The notes: generated by a model not told the origin, from the sequence alone. A stretch of 16,226 bases of DNA from Proteobacteria bacterium UBA5122 (GCA_002415485.1 DHYU01000084.1:1-16226), one strand, 5' to 3'. Positions 7,257 to 14,475 are shown, counted from the stretch's first letter. Program-made: numbers and translations.

Positions 7257-8348
7257 ATGGGAATTAAGTGCGGTATCGTCGGTTTGCCCAACGTGGGCAA
7301 GTCCACCTTGTTTAACGCCTTGACCAAGGCCGGCATCGAGGCGGCCAACTATCCGTTTTGTACGATCGAGCCGAACGTCGGTGTTGTGCCGGTGCCGGAT
7401 CCGCGTCTGGATAAACTGGCGGCGATCGTCTCGCCTGAACGTGTGATTGCGACGACGATGGAGTTTGTCGATATCGCCGGCCTGGTCGCGGGCGCGTCGA
7501 AGGGTGAGGGTCTGGGCAATAAATTCCTCGCCAACATCCGTGAGACCGATGCCATCGCACACGTGGTGCGTTGTTTCGAAGACGGCAACGTGATCCATGT
7601 CTCTGGCAAGGTCAGTCCGCTCGACGACATCGAGGTCATCAATACCGAACTGGCCCTGGCCGATCTGGAGACCGTTGAAAAGACCATCCAGCGCCTGACG
7701 CGTGTCGCCAAGAGCGGCGATAAAGACGCCAAGGCCCAGTTGGCCCTGTGTGAACAGATGAAGGCCGTGCTCGACGAAGGTCGCCCAGTGCGTGCGATGA
7801 AGCTGGACGATGAACAGCGCCATCTGTTGCGTGACATGCACCTGCTGACGATCAAGCCGACCATGTATATCGCCAACGTCGCCGATGATGGCTTTGAAAA
7901 CAATCCTTTCCTCGACAAGGTGACAGAGTTTGCACTGGCCGAAGGCTCACAGGTGGTGGCGGTATGTGCCGCGATTGAGTCCGAGCTGATCGATCTTGAA
8001 GATGATGAAAAGGCCGTATTTCTCGAAGAAATGGGCCTGGAAGAGCCGGGCCTGAATCGTGTGATCCGCGCCGGTTATCAGCTGCTGGGTTTGCAGACCT
8101 ACTTTACTGCCGGTGTGAAAGAGGTGCGTGCCTGGACGATCAAGATCGGCGCCACTGCGCCGCAGGCCGCAGGCGTGATCCATACCGATTTTGAAAAAGG
8201 GTTCATTCGCGCCGAAGTCGTGGCCTATGACGATTACGTTGCCTACAACGGTGAATCCGGGGCGAAGGATGCGGGCAAATGGCGCCTAGAAGGCAAAGAG
8301 TACATCGTCCATGATGGCGATGTCGTGCACTTCCGTTTCAACGTCTAA
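7257..8348 (+). CDS. ychF: Redox-regulated ATPase YchF (OLA1 family)
   Basis: YchF is an Obg-family P-loop protein that prefers ATP to GTP, associates with ribosomes and has been linked to oxidative stress and leaderless mRNA translation. The 363 residues equal the E. coli length. The Walker A motif is GLPNVGKST (residues 9-17), the switch/Walker B region is FVDIAGLVAGASKGEGLGN, and the altered G4 motif is YIANVADDG, lacking the NKxD that gives GTP specificity. A helical insertion follows (LADLETVEKTIQRLTRVAKS), and the C-terminal TGS domain ends in YIVHDGDVVHFRFNV. It closes the housekeeping run, next to pth as in many gammaproteobacteria. Confidence 0.97.
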   Translation: MGIKCGIVGLPNVGKSTLFNALTKAGIEAANYPFCTIEPNVGVVPVPDPRLDKLAAIVSPERVIATTMEFVDIAGLVAGASKGEGLGNKFLANIRETDAIAHVVRCFEDGNVIHVSGKVSPLDDIEVINTELALADLETVEKTIQRLTRVAKSGDKDAKAQLALCEQMKAVLDEGRPVRAMKLDDEQRHLLRDMHLLTIKPTMYIANVADDGFENNPFLDKVTEFALAEGSQVVAVCAAIESELIDLEDDEKAVFLEEMGLEEPGLNRVIRAGYQLLGLQTYFTAGVKEVRAWTIKIGATAPQAAGVIHTDFEKGFIRAEVVAYDDYVAYNGESGAKDAGKWRLEGKEYIVHDGDVVHFRFNV

Positions 8349-8361
8349 GGCCTAAAACGGG

Positions 8362-8388
8362 CAGGCCCTGCTTGACAAGCAGGGCCTG
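8362..8388 (+). terminator. Hairpin after ychF, possible terminator
   Basis: CAGGCCCTGC (8362-8371) pairs perfectly with GCAGGGCCTG (8379-8388) around a 7-base loop TTGACAA. It lies 14 bases after the ychF stop. No T-run follows, so it may be a weak terminator or an mRNA 3'-end stabiliser. The loop also holds a consensus -35 box. Confidence 0.5.
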
Positions 8389-8400
8389 AATCCGGACAAT
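8372..8400 (+). promoter_or_regulatory. Predicted promoter of tRNA-Met
   Basis: A perfect TTGACA (8372-8377) is followed after 17 bases by GACAAT (8395-8400, 4 of 6). The bases just after the -10 box, TGCGCC, form a GC-rich discriminator of the kind known from stringently controlled stable-RNA promoters. Transcription would start near 8407, 33 bases before the tRNA. Confidence 0.55.
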
Positions 8401-8439
8401 TGCGCCTTCCTCATTTTTGGGCATTCGCCCATGTGAATT

Positions 8440-8516
8440 GGCTACGTAGCTCAGCTGGTTAGAGCACATCACTCATAATGATGGGGTCCCCTGTTCGATC
8501 CAGGGCGTAGCCACCA
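8440..8516 (+). tRNA. tRNA-Met (elongator, anticodon CAU)
   Basis: A 77-base cloverleaf with encoded CCA. The acceptor stem pairs GGCTACG (8440-8446) with CGTAGCC (8506-8512), discriminator A. The anticodon stem CATCA/TGATG encloses the loop CTCATAA with CAT at 8474-8476. The T arm is CCCTG-TTCGATC-CAGGG. The first acceptor pair is G-C and the D arm GCTCAGCTGGTTAGAGC is that of elongator tRNA-Met, as in E. coli metT. TTTT follows the CCA end. The minus-strand pilus operon converges on it from the right. Confidence 0.97.
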
Positions 8517-8539
8517 TTTTCTCTCCAGGCATTTATTCC

Positions 8540-8962
8540 TTACCAACAATCAGTCGGTCCTTTAGCTGGGCGAGGCGCGCCTGTGGTTAAGGTTAGCGTG
8601 ATTGATGGACATGCAGAGTCATTTTGTTGTGCGCCACCCGCGACCGGAGTTGCGGTGAGAGTATAGGTGTTGCCGGTGTTATTGCTGATCGCTAAGGTAT
8701 ACATGCCATCAGGGCTGGTTGCATTCGCTTTGACCGTGTTCGTACTACAGTCATCCCCTGTACCGATATTTGCGGGGTAGGTTGGGCAACTGCCTCTATA
8801 TTTCTCAATCGCCATCTGTAGCGAGGTGAGGGCGGCATGCGCGTCCTTGCGCTTGGCCTTGTTCAAAGACTCCTGGTAGGCAGGATAGGCGAAGGCCGCC
8901 AGGATGCCGATGATGGTGATGACCACCATCAGCTCGATCAGTGTAAATCCTTTTTGATGCAT
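8540..8962 (-). CDS. pilE: Type IV minor pilin, PilE-like
   Basis: A class III prepilin of 140 aa, last gene of the pilus operon. The short leader MHQKG is cut before Phe by prepilin peptidase PilD; the mature protein starts FTLIELMVVITIIGILAAFA with Glu at +5 and a hydrophobic helix, then AYPAYQESLNKAKRKDA. The small globular part has four cysteines (GSCPTYP, DDCST, SACPS and TDCW at the end), enough for two disulfides, including a C-terminal D-loop-like pair. PilE-type minor pilins join the priming and tip complex with FimU, PilV, PilW and PilX. The ATG at 8962 is placed 8 bases after AAGGAG; an in-frame GTG at 8971 touches that site and is unlikely. It starts 25 bases after the pilV-like gene. 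Confidence 0.87.
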   Translation of the reverse strand: MHQKGFTLIELMVVITIIGILAAFAYPAYQESLNKAKRKDAHAALTSLQMAIEKYRGSCPTYPANIGTGDDCSTNTVKANATSPDGMYTLAISNNTGNTYTLTATPVAGGAQQNDSACPSITLTLTTGAPRPAKGPTDCW

Positions 8963-8970
8963 CGATAACA

Positions 8971-8976
8971 CTCCTT
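8971..8976 (-). promoter_or_regulatory. Ribosome binding site of pilE-like gene
   Basis: AAGGAG on the minus strand, 8 bases before the ATG at 8962. It fixes the start at that ATG and excludes the upstream GTG. Confidence 0.75.
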
Positions 8977-8987
8977 ATGATGTTGGG

Positions 8988-11726
8988 TTATGGCGGACAA
9001 GTATTGTTGCCAGAAATAATGCTGATAGTGTTCAGGTTAAAATCAGATCCCAGGTTGGAGAGCGGATGATTATAGAGGGTACCTTTGGCTACACCGCCCA
9101 CGCAGATAGTCCCCTGGCTCGGCGCCGTGAAGCGGATGCTCCCGCTCCATGATCCATTAAAAGAGTGGGTATCGCAGCGGAAGGTTAAGCCGTCGGCCTG
9201 TAGTGTGCAGGGGCCGCCATCACTGATGCTTACGCCGCTAAGGACCCGATTGCCGAGTTTGGTGACCATGCCGGAGATGCGGATGGGGCCGAGGCAGGTG
9301 AAGTCTTGGTTGGTGACTGCCGAGCTTTGATCCATGTATTGACGTGGTGCTGAGGGCGTACATGTCAAACGTGTTGAGTTGGGGGAGATTTGCACTGTGC
9401 CATCCCAGTTTCCGATGGATGCGGGATAGGCAACATTACAGGTATAGGTTGCGGAATATGTATTGCCATTGAATGTGAACGGGGGGGATGTTGGCAAGGG
9501 TTGGTTCAACGCGCATGCTGCGCCAGCGGAAGCGTTGACGGTAATGCCATTAACCATATTCGACATATCTGCTTTTGCTGTGACCGAAATAGCGCCGGTG
9601 ATCTGGAACTGAACCGGCATAGCGGGGCCTGAGCAGATAAAGTCATTGTTTGCACTTGGGGTTCCGGTAGTGACACCATTGACCGTAAGTGAGTTGGGGT
9701 TACATGTGACCGCACCATTGGTGTGTGTCAGGTTGATCATGCCTGACCAGCTGGTCGCTGCGATGTCAATGTAGGTCGAGCAGCTATAGTCCGCCGCGCG
9801 GTGATAGCCGATGTTGTTGAATGAATTCAGAGTACACAACACGCCATCCGAGGTGCTTACTTCCATAGAGCTGATATCGGCTGTCCAGTCACCATACACT
9901 TCTACTGTACCTGTGATAGTGGCGGTGTCTTTCAATTCGCACTGGAAGTTGCGATCGGGGGCATTTGGATTCGTAGGATCTGGAAGATCGCTGCGAACTT
10001 GGTTGGCAGTGCCATATACGAATGCCTGTACGGAGCAGCCGATGGCAACGTTGTGGTGATAGAGCGATACGGTGCCTTTCCAGCCGGTTATTTCGGTTGC
10101 ATCCCAGTTATAGATGTTGCAGCTATAGTTGGCAACGCGATTGGCGCCACTATCGGTGAATGTGAGAGGGGTGGTGCAATGCTCACCCTCAACGCCAGTG
10201 CTAACATTGAAACTGCTGGTATCCATGCCGGCACCATTGGTGATAATGATCTGGCCTCTATGCGAATAACGTTTGGCTGGAGGAGAGGCAGGATTAAAGG
10301 GGCATCCAGTTTCCAGTCTATAGGCAGTTGAGTCGAAGTTGTCGACGATGGCCATGGAGTTGAGGCAGAAGAAGTCATCGGGCATGCCGGCAAACAGCGC
10401 GCCTGGGACGCCGCTTATGGTGGCATCGGTGCGTGTCATGGGCTTGTTGAGATTGGATGGATTGCCGCAGTCATCACGATTGGTGGTGCCACCAGTCTTC
10501 TTTGAAACGACAAAGTCGTGGCTGGGGTTGCTGCCAGTAGGCAGTATGACCGCATCGCCGATGCCAACGGTGAAATATTGAGTTTGCATGTTGCCGTCGA
10601 CAGAGATCATCCGCTTATTGTTATTGTCAGGGAAGCTCGTGTCATGAATATAAAGCATGCCACGATATACACGACGCAACGCGACGATTGGTTTGAAGCT
10701 GTCGTTGCTGGATGTGGGGTCGCCAACACAGACGACATCGCTGTTTGCGTCAAAGTCATTGCGGGCCTGTGCATTGCCATTAACACCGCCGCCAGACGCG
10801 ACGCCGCTACTAAAAATAACACCTATGTTGCCGTGCCAGCCGCCCCCCATGTAACACGTGTAGTCGTAGTGACGGTATTGATTATTTGCAGAGCCAGGTA
10901 GATTAGTGAGAGTGGTGGTACCTAGTGTTACGGTCTGATAGTTGCCGGGCGACCCGTAATAGCGGTGGCAATAGGCAGAGTCAGAGGCTCGGATATAAAC
11001 CTCGGCTGGTGGGCGTGAATTGTTTACGGTTGTGTCGAAGTAAACCTTACCTTTGATTTTAACGAAATCAGTACAGCTGCTGTTATCGCTGGTGGTGCAG
11101 GCATTTTTCAGTGTGAGGACGACAGTGCTGCCTGCGCTGCTGCCGAGTGACAGCTTGATGTCGTTACCTTCGCGCATGATGTTGGTGCCATTTTGATCAC
11201 TGCTGTTCATCTGAGTGGCGCCAGATCCCAATGTGCCAGCGCCCAAGGTTGCTTTGCCGGTGGTGGACTTGATCAATGGATCACGATCATTGTTGGCGAC
11301 ATCGCCAACCGAGCGCGGCGATTCCCAGGCGACCTTGGTGTTCAGTGAGACATTCTGGTTTTCACCACGACGATCACTCCAGCCAACCGTGACTTGAATA
11401 TCGCGGGTTGAACCAGTGGTAGAGCTGGTAATGGTATAGCCGCGAGTAAAAACGGCATTTACCCCCGTGATGCTTTCGGTGAGTGGAGTGGTTACAGTTG
11501 CATAGGTGGTAATAAAATCTGCTTCATCATTGATGCTGGTGGTGTAGTTCCGGAATTCGTCGAGGCGTTGTTGAGCGAGTGCCAATGCCTCACCGCGAGC
11601 CTTGCTGGTGCCACTTTCATTGAGCAGTTCAGTTTGAAAGGATGCAACTGCCAACAAACCAAGGGCCATCACTGCCATGGCAATTAAGACCTCTACCAGG
11701 CTGAAACCTTTGTTGAGCTGTTTCAT
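8988..11726 (-). CDS. pilV: Giant modular PilV-like minor pilin with adhesin-like repeats
   Basis: A 912-residue prepilin, about five times the usual PilV size. The leader MKQLNKG is followed by a PilD site and FSLVEVLIAMAVMALGLLAV (Glu at +5), then a PilV-like head (QTELLNESGTSKARGEALAL) to about residue 135. The rest is a large exported part: one module at 221-334, an unrecognised Cys-containing domain at 335-488, and four tandem modules at 489-597, 603-701, 708-814 and 815-911. The modules share I-x-G near the start, a YxC or FxC, a W-x-G, and most end in FxC; the type recalls carboxypeptidase-regulatory-like or Ig-like beta-sandwich surface repeats. The ATG at 11726 follows GCGAGG by 8 bases. 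It sits between pilX and pilE, where pilY1 usually lies, so I infer a tip adhesin role. The pilV symbol is based on the N-terminus only. Confidence 0.85.
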   Translation of the reverse strand: MKQLNKGFSLVEVLIAMAVMALGLLAVASFQTELLNESGTSKARGEALALAQQRLDEFRNYTTSINDEADFITTYATVTTPLTESITGVNAVFTRGYTITSSTTGSTRDIQVTVGWSDRRGENQNVSLNTKVAWESPRSVGDVANNDRDPLIKSTTGKATLGAGTLGSGATQMNSSDQNGTNIMREGNDIKLSLGSSAGSTVVLTLKNACTTSDNSSCTDFVKIKGKVYFDTTVNNSRPPAEVYIRASDSAYCHRYYGSPGNYQTVTLGTTTLTNLPGSANNQYRHYDYTCYMGGGWHGNIGVIFSSGVASGGGVNGNAQARNDFDANSDVVCVGDPTSSNDSFKPIVALRRVYRGMLYIHDTSFPDNNNKRMISVDGNMQTQYFTVGIGDAVILPTGSNPSHDFVVSKKTGGTTNRDDCGNPSNLNKPMTRTDATISGVPGALFAGMPDDFFCLNSMAIVDNFDSTAYRLETGCPFNPASPPAKRYSHRGQIIITNGAGMDTSSFNVSTGVEGEHCTTPLTFTDSGANRVANYSCNIYNWDATEITGWKGTVSLYHHNVAIGCSVQAFVYGTANQVRSDLPDPTNPNAPDRNFQCELKDTATITGTVEVYGDWTADISSMEVSTSDGVLCTLNSFNNIGYHRAADYSCSTYIDIAATSWSGMINLTHTNGAVTCNPNSLTVNGVTTGTPSANNDFICSGPAMPVQFQITGAISVTAKADMSNMVNGITVNASAGAACALNQPLPTSPPFTFNGNTYSATYTCNVAYPASIGNWDGTVQISPNSTRLTCTPSAPRQYMDQSSAVTNQDFTCLGPIRISGMVTKLGNRVLSGVSISDGGPCTLQADGLTFRCDTHSFNGSWSGSIRFTAPSQGTICVGGVAKGTLYNHPLSNLGSDFNLNTISIISGNNTCPP
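8994..10262 (-). other. Array of four cysteine/Trp-Gly modules in the giant pilin
   Basis: Four tandem protein modules of about 97-109 residues: 10262-9936, 9920-9624, 9605-9285 and 9284-8994 in gene order. The cysteine pattern is C517-C536-C564-C596, C631-C649-C675-C698, C738-C763-C789-C811, and C840-C851-C875, the last module ending FNL instead of FxC. The W-x-G lies 12 to 15 residues after the second Cys in the first three modules and 9 after it in the last (ITGWKG, TSWSG, GNWDG, GSWSG). DNA identity between modules is low by eye, so they are old duplications. A related, more divergent module lies apart at 11066-10725 (C253, C291, GWHG, C333). Confidence 0.7.
10263..10724 (-). other. Unrecognised domain inside the giant pilin
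   Basis: Residues 335-488 separate the first module from the other four and do not follow the module pattern. Visible features are RRVYRGMLYIHDTSF, a Gly/Val-rich segment FTVGIGDAVILPTGSN, and cysteines C420, C454 (DDFFCLN) and C475. I do not recognise the fold. Confidence 0.5.
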
Positions 11727-11768
11727 GACGTAAACCTCGCTTTGTTTGCTATTACGCATCACTGCTGA

Positions 11769-13028
11769 TTAACCCAGATCGTTCCACGAGCCGGCAGAGG
11801 AGCCGGATGGGCCGTTGTCGTTCACTTTTTTAAGAACGCTGGTGTCGTAATGAATTTCTAGACTGCCGCCACTGTTGGCAGTGTTACCTGCACTCATCAA
11901 GGCGCCGACAATTTTGCTACTGCCTGATGCGTCGAGATTGCCGGAAACATAGACAATGCCATATGCATGAAAGCCGCCGCGTAGCTCGGCATTGCCATTG
12001 ATAATGATGATGGGCGGGTTGGTGTTATTGGTGGGGCAGAATTGTGTGCCGTTGATGGGCGTGTCGCAGCCGTAGAGCCCGCCGTTCAGGGTTACGTCGC
12101 CTTCTATCCAAATAATGTTTTTTTCTTCGAGAGACGCTGCTTCGGCTTGAGTTGCGGCTTGGGCGCTGGTGGTGCTTGCCATGTCGATCGTGGTATTGAC
12201 CATGGTCTCTTTGTATTTTGCCTTGCTCATGCCAAAAAAGTTGAAAAAGAATTCTTCGTTGGTCAGTTGGTTCAGGTTTTGATCATTGGCGACAACGTCG
12301 AGGCCGGCGACGGCATTGCTGGATGTTTGTGCCACGCTGCATTCGCGGACCTTTTCCATACATGCAGGATAGCCTGGGTTGAGGATGGGATCTGCGCCGG
12401 GCGCATGCGCTGGATTGGCGACCCATGTGTTGGCGGCCGTCATGTTGATGGCGCCGCCACTCCAGATGGTGGAGTGCCCTTGAGGGTTGAATACGTTGGC
12501 GCCCGAGCCTTGGAAGGCTGCTGTGCCACGGGTTGTCAATGGGTTATCCGGACTGTTGGGGATAGGGTCAATCTTGGCGATGGCGCGGGTAATGGTGCGT
12601 TTCGCCGTGCCGTCTTGTAGTGTCGCGGTTGAAGTGATCTTGATGGTGGACATCTCGCCGCCAGACAGGTCATTAGTGGTGACGACTACATTAAAAAAGC
12701 CGACGCTGATTTGATTGCTGTCGCGAGAGGTGTTGTTGTCAGTATCAAAGATAGGGTCGCCACTTGAAGAGCCATCGACCGCGTTATTGTTGTTGAGATC
12801 AGGGTCGGTGGTGAGGTTGTTGATCGCTTGATTCAACCCAGCCTCGGCCGCTTCAAATGCCATTTTGGCTTTGTAGTCGTTATTGGAGATCTTTTGTTCC
12901 ATTAGCACAGTCTTTGATGTGTAGATGGTGACAAAGCTGATCAATGCCAGAATCACTACGGAGACAAGCAACGTAGCAACGCCGCGTTGTTTGTTGCCTA
13001 GAGCGGAGAGTGAGTGAAGACGTTGCAT
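11769..13028 (-). CDS. pilX: Enlarged PilX-like minor pilin with C-terminal beta-helix-like part
   Basis: Type IV pilus minor pilin of the PilX_N family, 419 aa against the usual 170-200. The leader ends at Gly16 (GNKQRG); the mature helix VATLLVSVVILALISFVTIY lacks Glu at +5 (Leu instead), as in GspK-type tip pseudopilins. The segment MAFEAAEAGLNQAINNL is a PilX hallmark. A Thr/Asn-rich stretch (70-160) is followed by a domain ending in short repeated turns at about 304-393 (IIWIEGDVTLNGG, IIIINGNAELRGG, GIVYVSGNLDASGS, KIVGALMSAGN) that look like beta-helix rungs. The ATG at 13028 follows AGGAGA (13041-13036), which overlaps the pilW stop, by 7 bases; the open frame runs further up into pilW but that part is not coding. 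The PilV-like gene starts 42 bases downstream. Confidence 0.85.
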   Translation of the reverse strand: MQRLHSLSALGNKQRGVATLLVSVVILALISFVTIYTSKTVLMEQKISNNDYKAKMAFEAAEAGLNQAINNLTTDPDLNNNNAVDGSSSGDPIFDTDNNTSRDSNQISVGFFNVVVTTNDLSGGEMSTIKITSTATLQDGTAKRTITRAIAKIDPIPNSPDNPLTTRGTAAFQGSGANVFNPQGHSTIWSGGAINMTAANTWVANPAHAPGADPILNPGYPACMEKVRECSVAQTSSNAVAGLDVVANDQNLNQLTNEEFFFNFFGMSKAKYKETMVNTTIDMASTTSAQAATQAEAASLEEKNIIWIEGDVTLNGGLYGCDTPINGTQFCPTNNTNPPIIIINGNAELRGGFHAYGIVYVSGNLDASGSSKIVGALMSAGNTANSGGSLEIHYDTSVLKKVNDNGPSGSSAGSWNDLG

Positions 13029-13039
13029 GGTGGTGTCTC

Positions 13040-13843
13040 CTAGCGTATCCGTACCAGGTCGTTGCGTACGCGCACGGATTGATTCATGGATAACTTGACG
13101 CTGCTGTCGCTGGTGAGTTGGCCGCTGAGGCTGATGTCGACATAACGTGTTTCGACGGTGATGTCGCCAGTGTTGGTAACACCAGCGTATGTGCGATAAC
13201 AATCCTGTTCATCGGCTTCGTCATTGGTAATGGCATCGCCATCATTATTGATACCGTCCGGCTCGCGGGTGTTGATACAGGATGAGCTGGCGAGATCAAA
13301 ACTTAACGAGGTGATGTTGATGACATTGTTATCGGTGATTGCTGCCCACGTGTCGTTAGCGTCGTTGCATAGATTGCCGCCACCTGAGGCAGGGTCGCCT
13401 TGTTGGCGCATCTCTACCACGTTGCCGTTGAGGCGAAAGCCACGCAGGTCGGTGGCCTCCAAAGAGTTTGAGCCAGCAAAGGCATCATAGGCGTAGACGA
13501 TGCAAACACCACTGCCTTGAGGGCCTGCTGAAGTGGCATCGCTATTGGCGGCAAAGACCTCGAGAGCGGTGTTGTTGAATTGTGCATAGGGGTTGTCTTG
13601 CGGTGCTTGGTAATCGATACCTGTTTGCCAAACGCCTGCGCGGCGGATATCCGCTGCCATCACACTCATCAGCGTGGTCATCTCTTGATTGAGTTTGGAT
13701 TGTTTGAGGGTATTGGCGCTGCTGACGATGGTGGTGAGATAGACGGACGTTACGCCGCCGATAACAATCAGTCCAGCCACCAGGCCGACCATTAGCTCGA
13801 CCAGAGATACGCCTCGTTGTTTGTGTAAGCTAGAAATTTTCAT
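13040..13843 (-). CDS. pilW: Type IV pilus minor pilin PilW
   Basis: PilW-type minor pilin, 267 aa. The leader MKISSLHKQRG is cut before VSLVELMVGLVAGLIVIGGV (Glu at +5, Val rather than Phe at +1), followed by SVYLTTIVSSANTLKQSKLN and the MSVMAADIRRAGVW segment typical of PilW and GspJ. The C-terminal part ends in a strand VKLSMNQSVRVRNDLVRIR. PilW bridges PilX and FimU/PilV in the initiation complex in P. aeruginosa. The ATG at 13843 overlaps the fimT stop in an ATGA, a translational coupling signature; an in-frame GTG at 13852 is possible but less likely. An Asp/Asn-rich stretch (GINNDGDAITNDEADEQDCY) could bind metal; that is speculation. Confidence 0.9.
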   Translation of the reverse strand: MKISSLHKQRGVSLVELMVGLVAGLIVIGGVTSVYLTTIVSSANTLKQSKLNQEMTTLMSVMAADIRRAGVWQTGIDYQAPQDNPYAQFNNTALEVFAANSDATSAGPQGSGVCIVYAYDAFAGSNSLEATDLRGFRLNGNVVEMRQQGDPASGGGNLCNDANDTWAAITDNNVINITSLSFDLASSSCINTREPDGINNDGDAITNDEADEQDCYRTYAGVTNTGDITVETRYVDISLSGQLTSDSSVKLSMNQSVRVRNDLVRIR

Positions 13844-14475
13844 GGGGTGCACCCGCTGGAGCTGTAGCCGTCAATGTAGCCTGCGCCCGCCGGTGAGCAG
13901 AGGCGGATCTGGCCGAGCAGGCCGATCTTGATGCGTAGTTTTTTGCCGCCAGCCGAGGTAAAGGTGAAGTGGGCATTGGCATTGGTGACATTGGTAGTGC
14001 CGCGAATTGGATCAAAGGTCACGGGGCCAGGTAAGAAGCCGCCGGCCAGGGACACGTTTTGGTAATCAGTATTAGTGTATCGATGCATGACTCGATCGGT
14101 TACTTGAGTCGTGATGCCGTCGCCGTCATCGACGATCAAATAGCAGGCATTGGCTTGTGTTACGTCGCTCTGGGATGGGACGCAGGCAGTTGATTCAGAA
14201 ACAGCGTACTGCCAAGTGTTGGCGGCCATGTTGTAATACACGTGAACTGCTTTATTTCGTGTGATGGCCTCTGTGCGGGCCATCTGCAGATTGGAGTACA
14301 TATCCTCGGCGGCATCAATTACGCGGCGCTTGTCGAAAAAATTGGTGAACGACGGCGCGGCGATGACGGAGATGACTGCAAGTACCGACAGGGTGACCAT
14401 CAGCTCAAGCAGGGAGAAACCTGATAGGCGCTGGCGGGAATTGATGGCGTGAATTTGGCTCATAAGTCTTGGCAT
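13840..14475 (-). CDS. fimT: GspH/FimT-type minor pilin
   Basis: First gene of the pilus operon, 211 aa from the ATG at 14475 or 207 from the ATG at 14463; neither has a strong ribosome binding site, so the start is open. The prepilin site is SG before FSLLELMVTLSVLAVISVIA (Glu at +5). The segment NLQMARTEAITRNKAVHVYY is the typical GspH/FimT/FimU signature. The C-terminal region ends GQIRLCSPAGAGYIDGYSSSGCTP, a FimT/FimU-like tail with a cysteine pair. FimU-type pilins initiate the minor-pilin complex, and FimT homologues bind DNA during natural transformation. Sequence alone does not say which role applies. The position heading a pilW-pilX-pilV-pilE operon fits FimU function. Confidence 0.88.
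   Translation of the reverse strand: MPRLMSQIHAINSRQRLSGFSLLELMVTLSVLAVISVIAAPSFTNFFDKRRVIDAAEDMYSNLQMARTEAITRNKAVHVYYNMAANTWQYAVSESTACVPSQSDVTQANACYLIVDDGDGITTQVTDRVMHRYTNTDYQNVSLAGGFLPGPVTFDPIRGTTNVTNANAHFTFTSAGGKKLRIKIGLLGQIRLCSPAGAGYIDGYSSSGCTP

Noticed and set aside
7053..7841. Minus-strand open frame of 262 codons opposite pth and ychF
   Set aside because: It spans two well-supported genes on the other strand and shows no family resemblance or ribosome binding site.
8418..8431. TGGGC-ATTC-GCCCA hairpin before tRNA-Met as a terminator
   Set aside because: The stem is only 5 bp and no T-run follows on either strand.
8494..8516. tRNA-Met 3' end as an attachment site for an integrated element
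   Set aside because: I found no second copy of the tRNA 3' end in the window and no integrase gene; only short chance matches such as GGCGTAGCC near 745.
8988..11066. Repeats of the giant pilin as a CRISPR or DNA tandem-repeat array
   Set aside because: The repetition is only at protein level; the DNA of the modules is not alike by eye and there are no short regular repeats with spacers.
12042..12620. Plus-strand open frame of 192 codons inside pilX
   Set aside because: Composition is that of a reversed pilX; no domain is recognisable, and pilX is firmly supported on the other strand.
13029..13202. Extended start for pilX, 58 codons upstream inside pilW
   Set aside because: A prepilin leader must be short, and a clear AGGAGA site precedes the ATG at 13028.
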